A program made the translations under genes and the position numbers. Below, piece after piece: positions 12,619 through 24,364 of a stretch of DNA of 64,000 nt; position 1 is the stretch's first letter, and each line of letters opens with the position of its first letter. The notes under the pieces are model-generated. The model saw only the letters and a list, made by a program, of their open reading frames with translations, was not told the DNA's origin and did not search any database. The stretch lies in contig BCHH01000006.1 in the NCBI GenBank assembly GCA_001599595.1, positions 472,874 through 536,873 of the forward strand, read 5' to 3'. The stretch is from Beverwykella pulmonaria (lineage: Eukaryota; Ascomycota; Dothideomycetes; Pleosporales; Melanommataceae).

Positions 12619-14442
12619 ATGGAGGCAACAAACGCACCGTACTATCAGGTGCGCGGCCAGTTCGCCAGCGGAAACGTAAACGGGACAAACGCACACTTCG
12701 CAACAGACGACGAGTATGACCTCTCGGCCTCCGTCACACCGAATAATGCCTCCCTGTATGCCGACGCGCAGAACCAGGACGGGAACGCCAATATGCTCGA
12801 GGAGAATCGTCATCTCGTGGAGTTGCTTGAGGCTGCCACGACGGTTGCGGACGCTGTGAATACGGAGGGTGATGGGGCAGGTGGTGTACAACAGAATGGT
12901 GGGAAGAGAAAGAGGGTGTCGAGCTCCCCGGCTGCTGAAGATTCCACGCGTTCCCAGGGCGATATTCCCTCCGATCCCAAGCGCGCCAGAATAGACGTGC
13001 CCACCGACCCGAACCTCCACGGCTCCGACAATAACGCGAGTGTGCCTTACGGAAACAGCCTGCTTCCGGCCAGCGAGACACTGCTCAGCGATGCTCGCGC
13101 GGCAGGCGTCCACTCCGCCGCCGCGCTCTTCAGACAGTCCTCCAAAGAAACATCTCGAAAGTGCACGCGACCGCCCATGTCGAAGCTCTTCATGTCCCTC
13201 CAGCTCACACCCGAGAACTTCCTGCATCTGCAAGCCCAGGCTAAGATATACATGCTCGATACCGCGCACCCCGATCGCCAGAGCTGCGTTGGGAACAGAG
13301 GCAAGGGAGACACGGATATGGTTAAGCTACGGCTGTTCAACTGTGTCCGAGATTTCCTGAATGACGGTGCAGGCGAGCAGTTCTTTGGCGAACACGTGGA
13401 GAAGCCGGGAGAGAGGGATGCTATCGAAGCTGCTCGGGCTCTGGGAGAGGAGAAGGTTCCCGCCGAAGGGAAATTGGTCTGGCCAAGAGATGGGAATAAG
13501 ATTATTAGTCTTGTCACGCCTCTGTTAAGGCGTATGGTTACGAATGAGAGACAGCGGATGTATGCTATTGAGACGAGAAAGGGAGGCACGAAGAGGAAGG
13601 AGGGTAGTGTCGAGACGCAGACTCATGACAACGATGGCGGTATGGAGGGCATGAACTATCAGCACTATGAGCAGGAGCAGTTGCAGAGGACTCTCGAACC
13701 AAAAAATACTCCTCCGCCGCCTCCGCCTCCACAAGCTCAGACTCCGAGCCAGCGTTCCCATCCACCCTCACCTGCTCTGAGCGCGCCTATTCATCATTCT
13801 GCTCACCCCCCAGCGATTTCGTGCCAGGACTTCTCCCCCCGCGAAGCCATCCAGCGCCTCAATGCTGCCGTCCCACACCTCAACTCCAACGAACTCCCCC
13901 TCCCAGAAGACATACCCACAGAGCCCGACCTCCACACCATCAACATCTATCTTACAAAGTCCGGCATCAAGCTGCGCCCTATCAAGCGCGTCGAAAACGA
14001 TTCGAAAGTGTTGTTCAACTACACATTGGCTGAAATGAAACAGGATATCCACCTCCTGATCCAGTTGGCACTGACTACCTACCCAGCACTGCGGCCGCTG
14101 GGCCTACAAGGTATGGGGCCTGAGGCTCTGCGTGGCCTTGCTGTTGCCGCCACCGAGTCTCTCGATACCAGGTCGCCTTCAGCGGAAACATCACCAGTTG
14201 AAGCCGCCAACGCAATAATACCTCTGACTTCGTCGACACCATTAGGTCCTATACCTCCGCCGTACCCAGCGTGGGTGGCGGATTCAATACCGTACACTAT
14301 TCGAGCTATGGGGTCGTTAGGACTTGAGTATGTCAAGAGCGGGGAGAGATGGAATGAAGAAACCTGGGTAAGGATTAAGAAGGATGTTGGGAATGCGGTG
14401 TGGGCGAATGGTGTTGTGACGCTTGTTGTTGATTTACTTTAG
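12619..14442 (+). CDS. Hypothetical protein, 607 aa, nuclear-looking, family not recognised
   Basis: Single uninterrupted exon starting at the first ATG. I do not recognise the family. The N-terminal 170 residues are Asn/Asp/Ala-rich, with a bipartite-like basic signal (GGKRKRVSSS then PKRARID). A compact region at about 190-330 begins KLFMSLQLTPENFLHLQ and ends in a basic stretch (TRKGGTKRKEG). A Pro/Gln-rich linker follows (about 360-410). A second folded-looking region (about 440-607) has alternating hydrophobic residues and ends NGVVTLVVDLL. No catalytic motif, signal peptide or membrane span is visible. Two globular blocks joined by a proline linker, plus the basic signal, suggest a nuclear regulatory or scaffold protein. 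That is inference only. Confidence 0.75.
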   Translation: MEATNAPYYQVRGQFASGNVNGTNAHFATDDEYDLSASVTPNNASLYADAQNQDGNANMLEENRHLVELLEAATTVADAVNTEGDGAGGVQQNGGKRKRVSSSPAAEDSTRSQGDIPSDPKRARIDVPTDPNLHGSDNNASVPYGNSLLPASETLLSDARAAGVHSAAALFRQSSKETSRKCTRPPMSKLFMSLQLTPENFLHLQAQAKIYMLDTAHPDRQSCVGNRGKGDTDMVKLRLFNCVRDFLNDGAGEQFFGEHVEKPGERDAIEAARALGEEKVPAEGKLVWPRDGNKIISLVTPLLRRMVTNERQRMYAIETRKGGTKRKEGSVETQTHDNDGGMEGMNYQHYEQEQLQRTLEPKNTPPPPPPPQAQTPSQRSHPPSPALSAPIHHSAHPPAISCQDFSPREAIQRLNAAVPHLNSNELPLPEDIPTEPDLHTINIYLTKSGIKLRPIKRVENDSKVLFNYTLAEMKQDIHLLIQLALTTYPALRPLGLQGMGPEALRGLAVAATESLDTRSPSAETSPVEAANAIIPLTSSTPLGPIPPPYPAWVADSIPYTIRAMGSLGLEYVKSGERWNEETWVRIKKDVGNAVWANGVVTLVVDLL

Positions 14443-15218
14443 TATTTGGTGCTTGTGTATGAACATGGGGCAGATGGGTAGTTAGGAGAGAAGGCAAGAG
14501 GTTTATGGGGGGTTGTTCATTGCTTTGGCTTTTGAGCTGGTGCGGTGAAGTGGATGAGCAAGAAAATTATCCTACGTTTCTGGGTCAGGATGCTCTTGAT
14601 AGGAACGATGAGGCGTTAAAAGCATTGGGATGCATGCATGTATTTTTGGATTTTTTGTTCAACCAGGAGCTGCATAGCAATGTGATATTGTTGCTACTAC
14701 ATATGCTCTGTCTACTCTTTTCCTTTTCTAGGTGTTATATTTCAGCGGAATATGTACGACTCATATCGCCTACTCGCCCTACTCCTAGTTCACATTGGGC
14801 TCAACGCGTTTGGCATGGTTTCCTGGTTGGCTTTTCGATAACAGAAGCGGATGTCAAGTGAGCTCGTGTCTCTCCGCGTTTCCACGAGCAACGATCAATT
14901 CACTTGCAACCGGGAACACAGCGCCTTTAAATCATCGAAACCTTGATATTTACAATTTTCCATATGCTTGTCCGTCCCTTTTATCGATAGCAGCCCCTCG
15001 GCTCGGTATGCAATGATCCCTGCCCACCATCCCGCCTTCATTCCTACTCGCCCAAACCAACCCCAGACTACTCGCAAAATTCGTGAACCTCGACCCTCGA
15101 CTCATCAACACCCGCCCCCGACGCGTTCTCTCTCTTTGTTTCGCGTCGCCATTACTCCCTCATACCCAAGTTTCATCATTACTGCCGAAAAACCCCTTTT
15201 GCGATCCAATTGAGCGAA
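14443..15218. other. Intergenic, no gene seen
   Basis: About 780 bp. T-rich on the left (3' flank), becoming C-rich with many CCC and CTC runs in the last 200 bp before the next start, which is consistent with a promoter and leader. No coding unit is supported. Confidence 0.45.
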
Positions 15219-16408
15219 ATGGCGACTCCAGCGCCCGAGGTGGTGAAGAAGCGCGGACGCCCGAAGAAAGTGGTCGAGGAGAAGGTGGCAGACGTGAAGG
15301 CGAATATTTCTACAAAAGGGCCGGCGGCGGCGAAGATTGCAAAGGAGGAGGCCAAGAAAGCTGGGAGCGCGAGTGCGAAGAGCGCGGCGAAGGTGACAGT
15401 GAATAAGGCAACGGAGACACTTGCAAAGGCAAAGAATACGGCTGTAAAGACTGCGAAGGGAAAGACGGCGAAGATTGCACCAACACCTGCTCTGGTACAG
15501 ACGGCGAATGCGCCCGCGAAGACGGCGAAAGCACCCCCTCAGACTCAGAAACCGGCATCTCCAGCGCCTACGAAAGTGACAACACCAGCACAGAAAGCGT
15601 CAGCATCACCTGGACCGTCGCCGCAAGTCAAAGCACCGCAAGTTCCACAGAGCAAGATCCTCGAAGAACTACGTGCAAGCCAGCTCGCGGCGAGCAAGAA
15701 GCCGTCTACGACACCAACTCCAGAAACCTCGAATCCAAAACCCATACCTTTCACAACTCCCGCGCGCCCATCTCCCACGATATCCACACAAAAAAAACCG
15801 CCTCCATCCATACCATCTAAATCCGCTCCACCTCCAACCTCCAACCCAAAATCTCCTTCTCCACCACCGCCCACACCCACCCCCCGACCGACGACCATCC
15901 CCCTCCCCCGCGTCCCCCTCAAACCCCCCACACCATCTTCACAACCGCAAACCATCCGCCCCCCACAACCCACACCCATAATAAACCGGCCTCCTCCCTT
16001 ACACCCTCCAGTCGGGCCTATACCGGCGCGCGACGGACGAAACCACCCACAGTACAAAGCGAAGCTTTGGCGGATAACAGGGATAATGGTGGGAATACCG
16101 GTGCTAGTTATGACAAGTTGGGAGCTTTATCGGCGGTGTGAGTATAATCCCCATCTATCTGTGCCGAGACTTGCGGCGGTGTGATACCGACAGGAGGGAG
16201 AAGTGAGTTTGAGAGACACAAGCTGATATGATATCGTGCAGTTTTCGACCCGGACATCCGCACAAAATTCTCCTACCCACAGCCTGCACCGGCGGTCATC
16301 GGTGTGCTAGGTGAGAAACCAAAACCTCAGCCCGCTGCAATTACAACCTCGTCACCTCCATCTCCATCTTCAAACACACCTGTGCCTGAGGAAGGGAAAC
16401 CGGCATAG
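15219..16408 (+). CDS. AT-hook / histone H1-like Lys-Ala-rich protein with a C-terminal membrane segment
   Basis: Exons 15219-16137 and 16242-16408 give 361 residues, with a GTGAGT...CAG intron of 104 nt. The ATG at 15219 is used because the frame's earlier start is only a TTG. The N terminus has an AT-hook (KKRGRPKKVVEE), then about 80 residues of Lys/Ala repeats like an H1 tail (AAKIAKEEAKKAGSASAKSA). About 150 residues of Pro/Ser/Thr-rich linker follow. Near residue 285 comes LWRITGIMVGIPVLVMTSWE, a likely transmembrane helix, followed by YRRFFDPDIRTKFSYPQP across the splice junction and a Pro-rich end. The part after the helix looks the most conserved. I do not recognise the family. A chromatin-contacting inner nuclear membrane protein is a hypothesis; a mitochondrial protein with a basic N terminus is an alternative. 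Confidence 0.72.
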
Positions 16409-17063
16409 CGTGCTGGTGGCAAAATTTTGAATGCGGAAGTAATAATGATCCATGTACACATACTCAACTCCTCCTATTCGTACACGAGCTCAGGAATGAA
16501 TGAATGATGGAACTGTAATGTACATACATGCACATACCCAATGTAAAATACGCACGGCATTGATGGCGTGGACATGAAAGTTTGATGTATCGTGAGTGTT
16601 TGTACGTACGTACGTATGTATGAATGCCGAATGTAATATCTACACACTATATTCTGTACCACGCCACCAACTGCGAACCAAGGACATCAAGACTAGAGCA
16701 CCGACATATATGAAGCACGCCATGTATATGCCCTCTACCTTGAACGCAGAAAGCCATGAAACGAACGGAAAGAATAAATCGCCTAGGACGTGCGTGGAAT
16801 AGAACATAACCAAAAAAATGATCAACAGGAAAAATGAGTGAGATCAAAACAACTTGCGGGTATCTAACCAATCCATGCCCCTTCTATACTTCCCCTAACC
16901 AACAGCCCATGCGCCCCCAATAATTATTATCCTCCTAAGGCAGCCTGTCATTGTCACCAACATGCAAACCGCTCACGTGTGACAAAAGTGAACACTAAAA
17001 ATATTGAAAGAAAGTGAAAAACTAAGCAAAATAAAACACACTGGAGGAGTGAATAGGAACAAG
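16409..17063. other. Convergent intergenic region with a GTAC microsatellite
   Basis: About 650 bp between two convergent 3' ends. AT-rich, with a short GTAC/GTAT tandem tract at about 16601-16622. Presumably holds both 3' UTRs. No gene is seen. Confidence 0.5.
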
Positions 17064-19962
17064 TTAGTTTTGAGTACTGTTACTCCTCTGTAGAGCACTC
17101 TTCTTCCGCCTTAACATCATACCCCTTGTCCCGGAGATGTCCAACAAAAGACCAATTCCGGCACCATGAGCACTGCCTCTTCTGCTATTTCTTCGATCAC
17201 GCTTAGCTTCCTTCAGCTCCTTCTTCTCCTGCCTGCTGGACTTCTTGGATACCGTCTTCCCAGTCGCCGGCAGCATGGGACTTAACGCAGGAGAGGAGTC
17301 GGGAATTGTCTCTAATCCTCTTAGTTGCATCTCGGGGGAAGAATCGGGCTTGAGAAAGGCGGCAGGCGGGACCTTTTGCGCTTCGGGGACGGACTCGGCA
17401 TGCTGCAGAGGTGGGAACATGTAATCAATGGAATCGAGGGTGTTAATCGTCTTCTCTATTTCTCGCTGAACGTCAGGGTGAACGGGGGATTGTTTGCTGG
17501 GTGCGACGGTGTCGGGAGGGTGGAATAAGCGCTCGTACCGCAGCTCCGGGGAGCTCGGTGCCACGGTCATGGTGAGGTTGAGTAGGGAGCTATTCCTGTG
17601 ACCATGAATCATGCCGGAGATAGAGGGCGTAACGGGTTGGGAGGCAGTGGGGAAGAGTTGGCGGGTAGAAGGCCATAGTGTAGGTAATTGAGAAGACGGA
17701 GAGTTTGGGGGAGAGGGTGAGGATAGAATTTCAGAAGTGTCTGAATCTGCAGAATATTCATCATCCGAGGAGGAACCACCTGGATTTGTGGACGATGAAA
17801 AGACGTCTAGGGAGGACCTGGTTTCATGGTATCTTGAGCCCTTGTGGAGGGGATGTGATGGTAAATAAGGCCGAAATGCTCCACCAGGTTTAGCAGGGAA
17901 CTTGATGCGAGGATGGTTGGAACGGCGAGGTATATTACGGGACGTAGAAGATATCATGGGCATGGAAGGCGTGGTTTTGATTGGCGGCCTGGAACGAGTA
18001 GGAATTGAGTTGCCTTGTGATAGAGGTCGGTTGAAGTTGTTGAGACGAAGATCGACCTGACTTGGACTAAAAACAACTCTTGTGCGGAACTGTCGGATCG
18101 TTTCATCGAGAGCAAGTTCGATTGCAACATGATTTTGCACCCTGGAGAGCTTAGGCCATGTAGCTCGCTCTCCTGTGAGCGTGCACTGCAGCATGTACTC
18201 TGTCGTTGGGTTGCTTAGCACTTTAGGGAAATGAGCGTAGGATATGGATGGAAAGATGGTGATGTCGCCGGAATACCGTTGGTTGAGCACAGATCTTGCT
18301 TTCGTCAGGTAGTTCGGAAATATTCCTAGTTCCGAAAGCACCTGGAGTCGATGTAGCGCTTCACCCTTGGCCAGGTTCGCCATATGGTGGATCCAGCTAG
18401 GTCCCGCTGAAAAGGCAGAGTTCTGTTGAGCCTCCGCACCAATGTTCTCCTCTTCCTTGGCAAGAAAGGGGACTACATGAGGGTTGACTTGAGAAACGAT
18501 GAAGTGATTGACGTTGAACATTTCGGCAAGGCGAGTCATGGGAAGGTCGTTGTCCACAGAGCCGTCGATCCAGCCGGCGTTGGGTGTCGGATTCCAAGGG
18601 ACTTCTTTCCCAGTCTTCGGGTCTTTGGCTAGTAAAGAAGCAGGCGAGAAAACGAACGGAACAGAACATGATGCACATCTATACAATCTTAGTGAATGAG
18701 CCCACTTAGAAAGAAAAGTAAGGTCAAATAATAAGTGGTGATACTCGTTAATCGATTTGACGTTGATGATAAGACGAGAAAAAAGGTTGGAACTCACACT
18801 GCAGACCAAATCATAACATTAGGGGCGGTAACATAGTTCAACAACCGTGGTAGTTCGTAGAGACTGGCACTCGACACGGTGATGTTCAGGATACGGCGGG
18901 TCCTGTTGTAGGATTCTTGGAAAGTCATGTCCTTGAGAAGATTCCTCATTACGTTCATCAGATGTGTGATGTCGAAAAGGGCTCCGTATTTCAGAAATCG
19001 AGCGGCTTTCTTCATAATGCCGTCCTCTTCTCCTTCTTTCTCAAACACGGCCAGATCACCGTAGCAGAATTCTTCGAGCATGTCCGGGATCTCTGCATCG
19101 GTCTTGCTGCAGAGCACGGCACAAACAATGCTCCCTGCCGAAGCGCCTGATATGATTCGAGGAAGGAGACGGGCTTTCCACAGACTGCCAACGACGCCTA
19201 TGTGATTCATACCAAACGTGCCTCCTCCAGAGAGCAATAAAGCGCTTCGACCAAAAGACTGACGAGTGGCCAGCAGTGAGTCCATGAGCTTCCGTGGATC
19301 AATAGGGCAACGGTCACCTTGCTTAGCAGAAACTTCGAGAAGCGCTTTCATGGTTTCTTGAGCGGATTCGATGTACCTTTCGATCAAAGCCTTTGTACCG
19401 ACATGAGAGTGCTTATACAGGCGCAAATCCCCCATCCCACCGAGTCCGCGTGTCAAGGAGGTCCGTATCAAAAACAGCATCTTCTCGATATCGCAATTGA
19501 TTCGAGCATCATCGAGCTGCTTCAGGCGGGCGGCAACGAGGGCGGCATCGTACTCGCTGGACTCGTCGTCAAGCTTCCAGACATCGTTTCCTTCGAGCGT
19601 GTCCAGTTCAGAAGCGGCCGTCTTCCATTCCTCGTAAGATTCGGCCTAGATACATGTGCGTGAGCATCCAACATGTTAAATGGAATGGGCGCACTCACGT
19701 TTCTCATGCGGAGATACAAGACCTGCTTGCGGTCTGCCGCAGGGTCCGCAGCGATACCCGTGTCTGGCACATTGTTGAAGCCTCCCACAGCACCGCCTAT
19801 TGTTCCAACAGGATCCCTCACCAACTGAATGAGTGGTGTGAGTAGACTCCCATGGCTTTGGCTCTTGATCAATGTTCTCTGGCCATCTTTGCCGGTTGTT
19901 TCTCCCCCTCCTATGTAAAGTCGAGTGCTGCCCGTAAGCACCGTTTCAGACAGGAAGGACAT
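17064..19962 (-). CDS. Patatin-like phospholipase / triacylglycerol lipase (Tgl3/4/5 family)
   Basis: Minus-strand exons 19962-19699, 19645-18798 and 18678-17064 give 908 residues (introns 53 and 119 nt). The patatin core shows the oxyanion loop LLSGGGTFGMNHIG near 228, the nucleophile elbow GASAG with Ser about 257, and the partner Asp of WIDGS about 409, so the Ser-Asp dyad is complete. The upstream region (EEWKTAASELD and following) matches the helical DUF3336-type block of yeast lipid-droplet lipases. The last ~350 residues are Ser/Pro-rich, probably a regulatory tail, ending in a basic stretch. Length is close to the ~910 residues of yeast Tgl4. The expected role is hydrolysis of triacylglycerol on lipid droplets, possibly with lysophospholipid acyltransferase or phospholipase activity. 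Which Tgl paralogue it matches is not resolved. Confidence 0.9.
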
Positions 19963-21452
19963 TTAGAGTGAGTGTACGCCATGCGCATGCGCTGCGAGGC
20001 CGCGGGTGGCCGTGTAAGAAGTCGTGGGTGCGTCGTTCTGCGGCGAATATCTGCGACGGAGCAAAGGATATGGTTAGGGGACCGGACAATGCGGATGGTC
20101 ATGCGCGGAAGAGGCGGTATGGAGGAGGGTGTGCTGGGAAGCGTCGTCGTGGTCGTAGTACCAAGTACGACGTAGCTGCCGTTCACTGGTCACGCGTGCC
20201 AGAACCTAGGTTCGTTCGAGGATGGCGGCGTCGGGAGTCGCACTGCGGAATACGCTCCAGTGAGGCCAATGTCGATGTCGATGGCGATATGTACGACCTC
20301 GAATACCAGAAAACGCGCTCCGCGTCCGGCTCGTAGTGGACATGCAGGCTTCCTATATACCTGCACACGATGCCAGCGTCATCAGACGAAACAGGCCATC
20401 AGCCCCAAAGACGCCCGCCCGCTCCGTATCGATAACACATGCGTGCACGGTCACAAAGGCCACATCCACGACAGCCTTCTTGTCCGCTGTTTCCGCCGAG
20501 CAACACGAGACGATGCAGGCACAAAATTTCGCACTCGTCCCCCACGCTGCCGGGAGTTAGATGGCCCGCTACTGCACATTCGGTCATACGACATAGTCGT
20601 CCAGCCGATCAGATCCTAGCCAGCATATCCAGCCGAGACAACCACAGCTGCTAGAGTTGTTTACTCGCACACACCAACTTGACTGACTGCCCTCATTTTT
20701 CACAGCATGGAGGGTGTGAAGCCGGTCTGCATATACTATGAGGTTACATAGCAGATTCCTCTCTCCACCTGCCCTTTCTCCCTCACACCAAGCCTGCTTT
20801 TCGGCAGATGATCACGCTGGGTAAAGCGTGGGGAATCCTGGAGAAACTCGCTCAAGTCATATGCTCCCATGTGCAAATGCTAAGATTGGCATGAAACCGC
20901 TGCCAGGTATACGGAGAAACGGTCCGTCAGGTTGGCAAGGAGAAGGACCTGTTGAAAATGCTATCACATGTCAGATACAGTACGCAGATGCCGGTACCGG
21001 TACATGCCCAGGGCAAGAGGTTGGAAGCCAAAGCTGGATACACAGTACTGCCACCATTAGCGTAGGCCGTACCGGAGAAATGCTCTACGTGAGTGCTCGG
21101 GTCAGTTCTGCAGTGGGGGGGGAATAACTGAAGAGACAACCGGCCTCCACGTTATGTTGCAAGGCTTGAACTACGGATCCTGCCTAGTAATACGTGCTTT
21201 GTAGCAAAGTCGTCATCTGCATTGATCGCCAGTTCCTGTTAGAGTGTCATCCCCGAGCTTCCATGAAGGAAGCCCATGACCGACCAAAAAATGCTTGGAA
21301 GATGTACTAACCATATTCGGGTGCAGTGTAGTGCAAGAGCACGTGACGTCGGTCCGCCGAAGCTCCGGAGGACAGCTTACGACTACGCGCGCATGTTCCC
21401 AGCATCATCAAGAAGTTGAGAAGCTTCACAACAACTTCACCAATCCACAACA
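19963..21452. other. Divergent intergenic region, 1.5 kb
   Basis: Lies between the minus-strand lipase and plus-strand SWP1, so both promoters should be here. The 19970-20330 part is GC-rich with small spurious frames in several phases. The right end near 21420-21450 is A/C-rich leader. No gene is supported. Confidence 0.45.
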
Positions 21453-22427
21453 ATGAGGCTTCTACGCTCGCTTCTTCCTTCCTTGCTGCTTTCGGGTGCC
21501 TGCGTCGTCTCCGCCGCGTCTTCATGGAGTTTTGACGATGCCACCGTGACCGTCCAACCAAAAGGCACGGGAGTGGGTGCGGGCGCAAAGGAAAAGTGAG
21601 CCTCTCCTACTCAATGTTCTTTTTCCACAATGCTAACGATTTGTTCCACGGTAGGCTCAACCCCATTGCTTCATTGCCCAAAGCCGTCACATTAGGCGCA
21701 ACCGATACTCTCAAACTCCTTCTCACCACCACCAATGGCAAAAAGCCAATGCGACCGCACCAGGCATTCCTCACTTTGACCGACCCAACTACCGGTCTCG
21801 AAGAGTCTTTTGTGCTCAGCGTCAAGGAAAGCGGGAAAGGAAAGGTCGACTTGGTACGATGCCAGTTCCCATTCCAGTGGACAAAGCTAACTCCGTCAGG
21901 CCCAGAAGGACCTCCCCTTCCAATTCCTCACCTCGTCGAAGCCAATCCAAGCATCCATCGTCATTGGATCATTCGGCTCCTCCACACCATACAAGAGCAA
22001 GGTTTTCGACCTCGACGTCTCTCGCGATGAGAATGTCCCACTCGCAATCCCCGAGAAACCAGTTCGCTACGCTGCCCAACAGGAAATCCACCACATTTTC
22101 CGCGAAGAGCCCCGCTCGCCCCCTAGCATCATATCATTGGTGTTCGTGGCAGCCGTTATCGCCGCTCTCCCAGTATTGCTGGGAGTGTGGGCTACCCTGG
22201 GCGCCAATGTGACCCACTTGGGCAAGGCTTTGAGCAACGCTCCGGTTTCTCACGCCCTCTTCTACGGCTCTATCATCGCTATGGAGGGGATTTTCTTCCT
22301 ATACTACACTAGCTGGAACCTATTTCAGACCCTGCCGGCTGCTGGCGTCGTAGGGCTCGTGGCCTTCCTGAGCGGTAGCAGGGCCTTGACCGAGGTTCAG
22401 GAGCGCCGTCTAGCCGGACTGAGATAA
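21453..22427 (+). CDS. SWP1: Oligosaccharyltransferase subunit Swp1 / ribophorin II
   Basis: Exons 21453-21595, 21655-21853 and 21900-22427 give 289 residues (introns 59 and 46 nt), close to yeast Swp1 (286). A signal peptide (MRLLRSLLPSLLLSGACVVS) is followed by a luminal domain containing LKLLLTTTNGKKPMRPHQAF and TGLEESFVLSVKESGKGKVD. Then come IHHIFREEPRSPPSIISL and about three hydrophobic helices: VFVAAVIAALPVLLGVWATL, ALFYGSIIAMEGIFFLYYTS and LPAAGVVGLVAFLSGSRAL. That topology and the FREEPRSPP junction are typical of ribophorin II C termini. The protein is an ER membrane subunit of the complex that transfers the lipid-linked glycan to Asn-X-Ser/Thr. The splice joins are supported by unbroken family sequence on each side. 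Confidence 0.92.
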
Positions 22428-23065
22428 GGATAGGATAGGAAAGAGAGAGGGAACAGAATGGTTTCTCTACACTTTACCTAGGTATGCGCGCGCGTGTGTG
22501 TACGATTGGGCATAGGGCTTTCAAAATTCCATTTGCATGTAAAAAGTATCGGGGAGTATTGAACAAGACGAGTTTGAGCTATGGCTAGCATTTAGGGCGG
22601 AACGATCTCCCTCTAGAGAGGATAGATACCACAGAGTTATGAAGACGTCTCTGTATCTGAATTGTTATATTTGTGGTTGATGCAACTGGCTTTGTGAACT
22701 TCATTATATTCTAAATCAATCTTCGGGGCTACGATTCTCGGCGGCAATACGCGTATCCTGTTAATCGCTAGATTCTTGCGCAGCCCGACGACATTTCGGA
22801 CAAGGCAGTGCTTCACAGAAGTTGCTTCCTCAACTTCAGCCCCCACTCAGCCTTGCTTCGAATGTCAACTTGACTCAGCCTCATCCTCATCAACGTCTCA
22901 GCAATCGAATTTCACAACGAGACACCTCGCAACACACTCGTAATTTCTAAAGTGACTATACTGCGCCCTGATGAAAGAATAAACAGACTAACATAGGTCA
23001 GGCTGCTCTTGTGCAAAGTCCCGACTTGATGCACACATCTCTGAAACGTATAGCATTTGGCTACG
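22428..23065. other. Intergenic, no gene seen
   Basis: About 640 bp between two plus-strand genes, AT-rich, with a GCGCGCGTGTGTGT-like run near 22487-22501. No coding unit or RNA gene is recognisable. Confidence 0.45.
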
Positions 23066-24364
23066 ATGATCAAGCCGCGTCACAGAAAAGACCCTAATCA
23101 AATAGATCCACTTCTTGGAAGTAACCCTAGACTCACCGATCCGTTTCAGAGAATGAAATCTATACCCAGCAATCAGTTTCATGGAACAGACTCTCCGTAC
23201 AGCGATCTGGCCGCTCTCGAGAATGGCCTTCCACGTCTCCAGATAATCGATTCGTCCACGTCTTCGAAGCCAGACAATTATAGGATTTCTCCCGCATCTG
23301 CGTCTGCACCAAGTACAAGCTTCAAGTCAGTCTGGGAAGTCTGGCCGGGAAGAGGAGGGACACATGTCGACTTTCTTCCGGATGAGATCTTGCCTCTGAA
23401 GGAAGGGCGGTTCCTGGGCTACGGCGTCAATGGAGGCGTGTGGGAAACGGTCATCGCCGGACAAGCTTTTGCGTGGAAACGTATATTTTTCAGACGCCAG
23501 ATAACCGAGACAGAACGAAAGGAGATTGAGATTTTGAAGAAAATTTCCCATATACACATCATTCAGCTCGTCGGAACCTACACACATCGCCAGTTTCTAG
23601 GCTTGCTGCTCCACCCTGTTGCTGTTTGCGATTTGGCCACCTATTTAGAAGACTATGAGGCTGTGGGCAACGGGCAGGAACTAGACTCTACAAGAGAGGG
23701 CCGTTTCAGCCAACTTGGACTACTTCCCGAATTGTTCCAGGACAGCTCCAAGTCTGCAGGATCGAAATTTCTGTACTCTAAAATCGGATGCCTCGTCAGC
23801 GCCGTTGAGTATCTTCACGACCAAAAGATCCGTCACAAAGATCTGAAGCCATCAAATGTATTACTTGCCGCTGATGGCCTTTGGCTAACAGACTTCGGCA
23901 CTGCAACGGACTTCTCGTTGCTATCCACTAGCGCAACAGAAAACTGCGAACGGGGCACTCCTAAGTACTTTGCTCCTGAAGTCGCTGCATATGCCCTCAA
24001 TGGTCGCGCTGCGGATATATTCTCCCTGGGATGCATTCTGCTCGAGATCTGTGCTCTTTGCTATAGATGTTCTGGGTTGAAACGTTTGAGAGACCTTCGC
24101 CCAGCGCTTGACAAATCTTTTCAAGCGAATCTCGACCGAATCGACGAATGGTTCTCTGTATTTGGCTCAACTGTGTCCCTACGATTTCAACATATTCTGC
24201 TCGAAATTCGACACATGCTCGCAAAGAATGCGCATGATAGGCCCTCGGCGACTGAGCTCCGCAAGCACATAGGTGTCATTGATCGCTTCATTACGGGGCC
24301 CTTGGGGTATCGATTCGACGACTGCTGTAGAGCCTCACCCAGACCCTTGTCCGAGTATGAGTAG
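23066..24364 (+). CDS. Serine/threonine protein kinase-like protein (fungal, divergent)
   Basis: Single exon, 432 residues from the first ATG; the frame opens slightly earlier with TTG. After a ~105-residue N terminus comes a kinase domain: glycine loop LGYGVNGGVWE; VAIK-equivalent lysine in AFAWKRIFF (about K138); a helix-C acidic patch ETERKEIEILKK; catalytic loop IRHKDLKPSNVLL; DFG in WLTDFGTATD; activation end GTPKYFAPE; and ADIFSLGCILLE. All key catalytic residues are present, with HKD replacing HRD as is common in fungal kinases. The kinase N lobe carries the WPGRGGTHVDFLP lead-in seen in filamentous-fungal expanded kinase families. Substrate and pathway are unknown. No signal or membrane segment is seen. 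Confidence 0.86.
   Translation: MIKPRHRKDPNQIDPLLGSNPRLTDPFQRMKSIPSNQFHGTDSPYSDLAALENGLPRLQIIDSSTSSKPDNYRISPASASAPSTSFKSVWEVWPGRGGTHVDFLPDEILPLKEGRFLGYGVNGGVWETVIAGQAFAWKRIFFRRQITETERKEIEILKKISHIHIIQLVGTYTHRQFLGLLLHPVAVCDLATYLEDYEAVGNGQELDSTREGRFSQLGLLPELFQDSSKSAGSKFLYSKIGCLVSAVEYLHDQKIRHKDLKPSNVLLAADGLWLTDFGTATDFSLLSTSATENCERGTPKYFAPEVAAYALNGRAADIFSLGCILLEICALCYRCSGLKRLRDLRPALDKSFQANLDRIDEWFSVFGSTVSLRFQHILLEIRHMLAKNAHDRPSATELRKHIGVIDRFITGPLGYRFDDCCRASPRPLSEYE

Noticed and set aside
12523..13269. Minus-strand open frame of 248 codons
   Set aside because: Antisense to the 607-residue gene, whose frame is longer and intact. No motif in the antisense product.
15545..16057. Minus-strand Gly/Val-rich frame
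   Set aside because: Antisense of the Pro-rich linker of the AT-hook protein; compositional.
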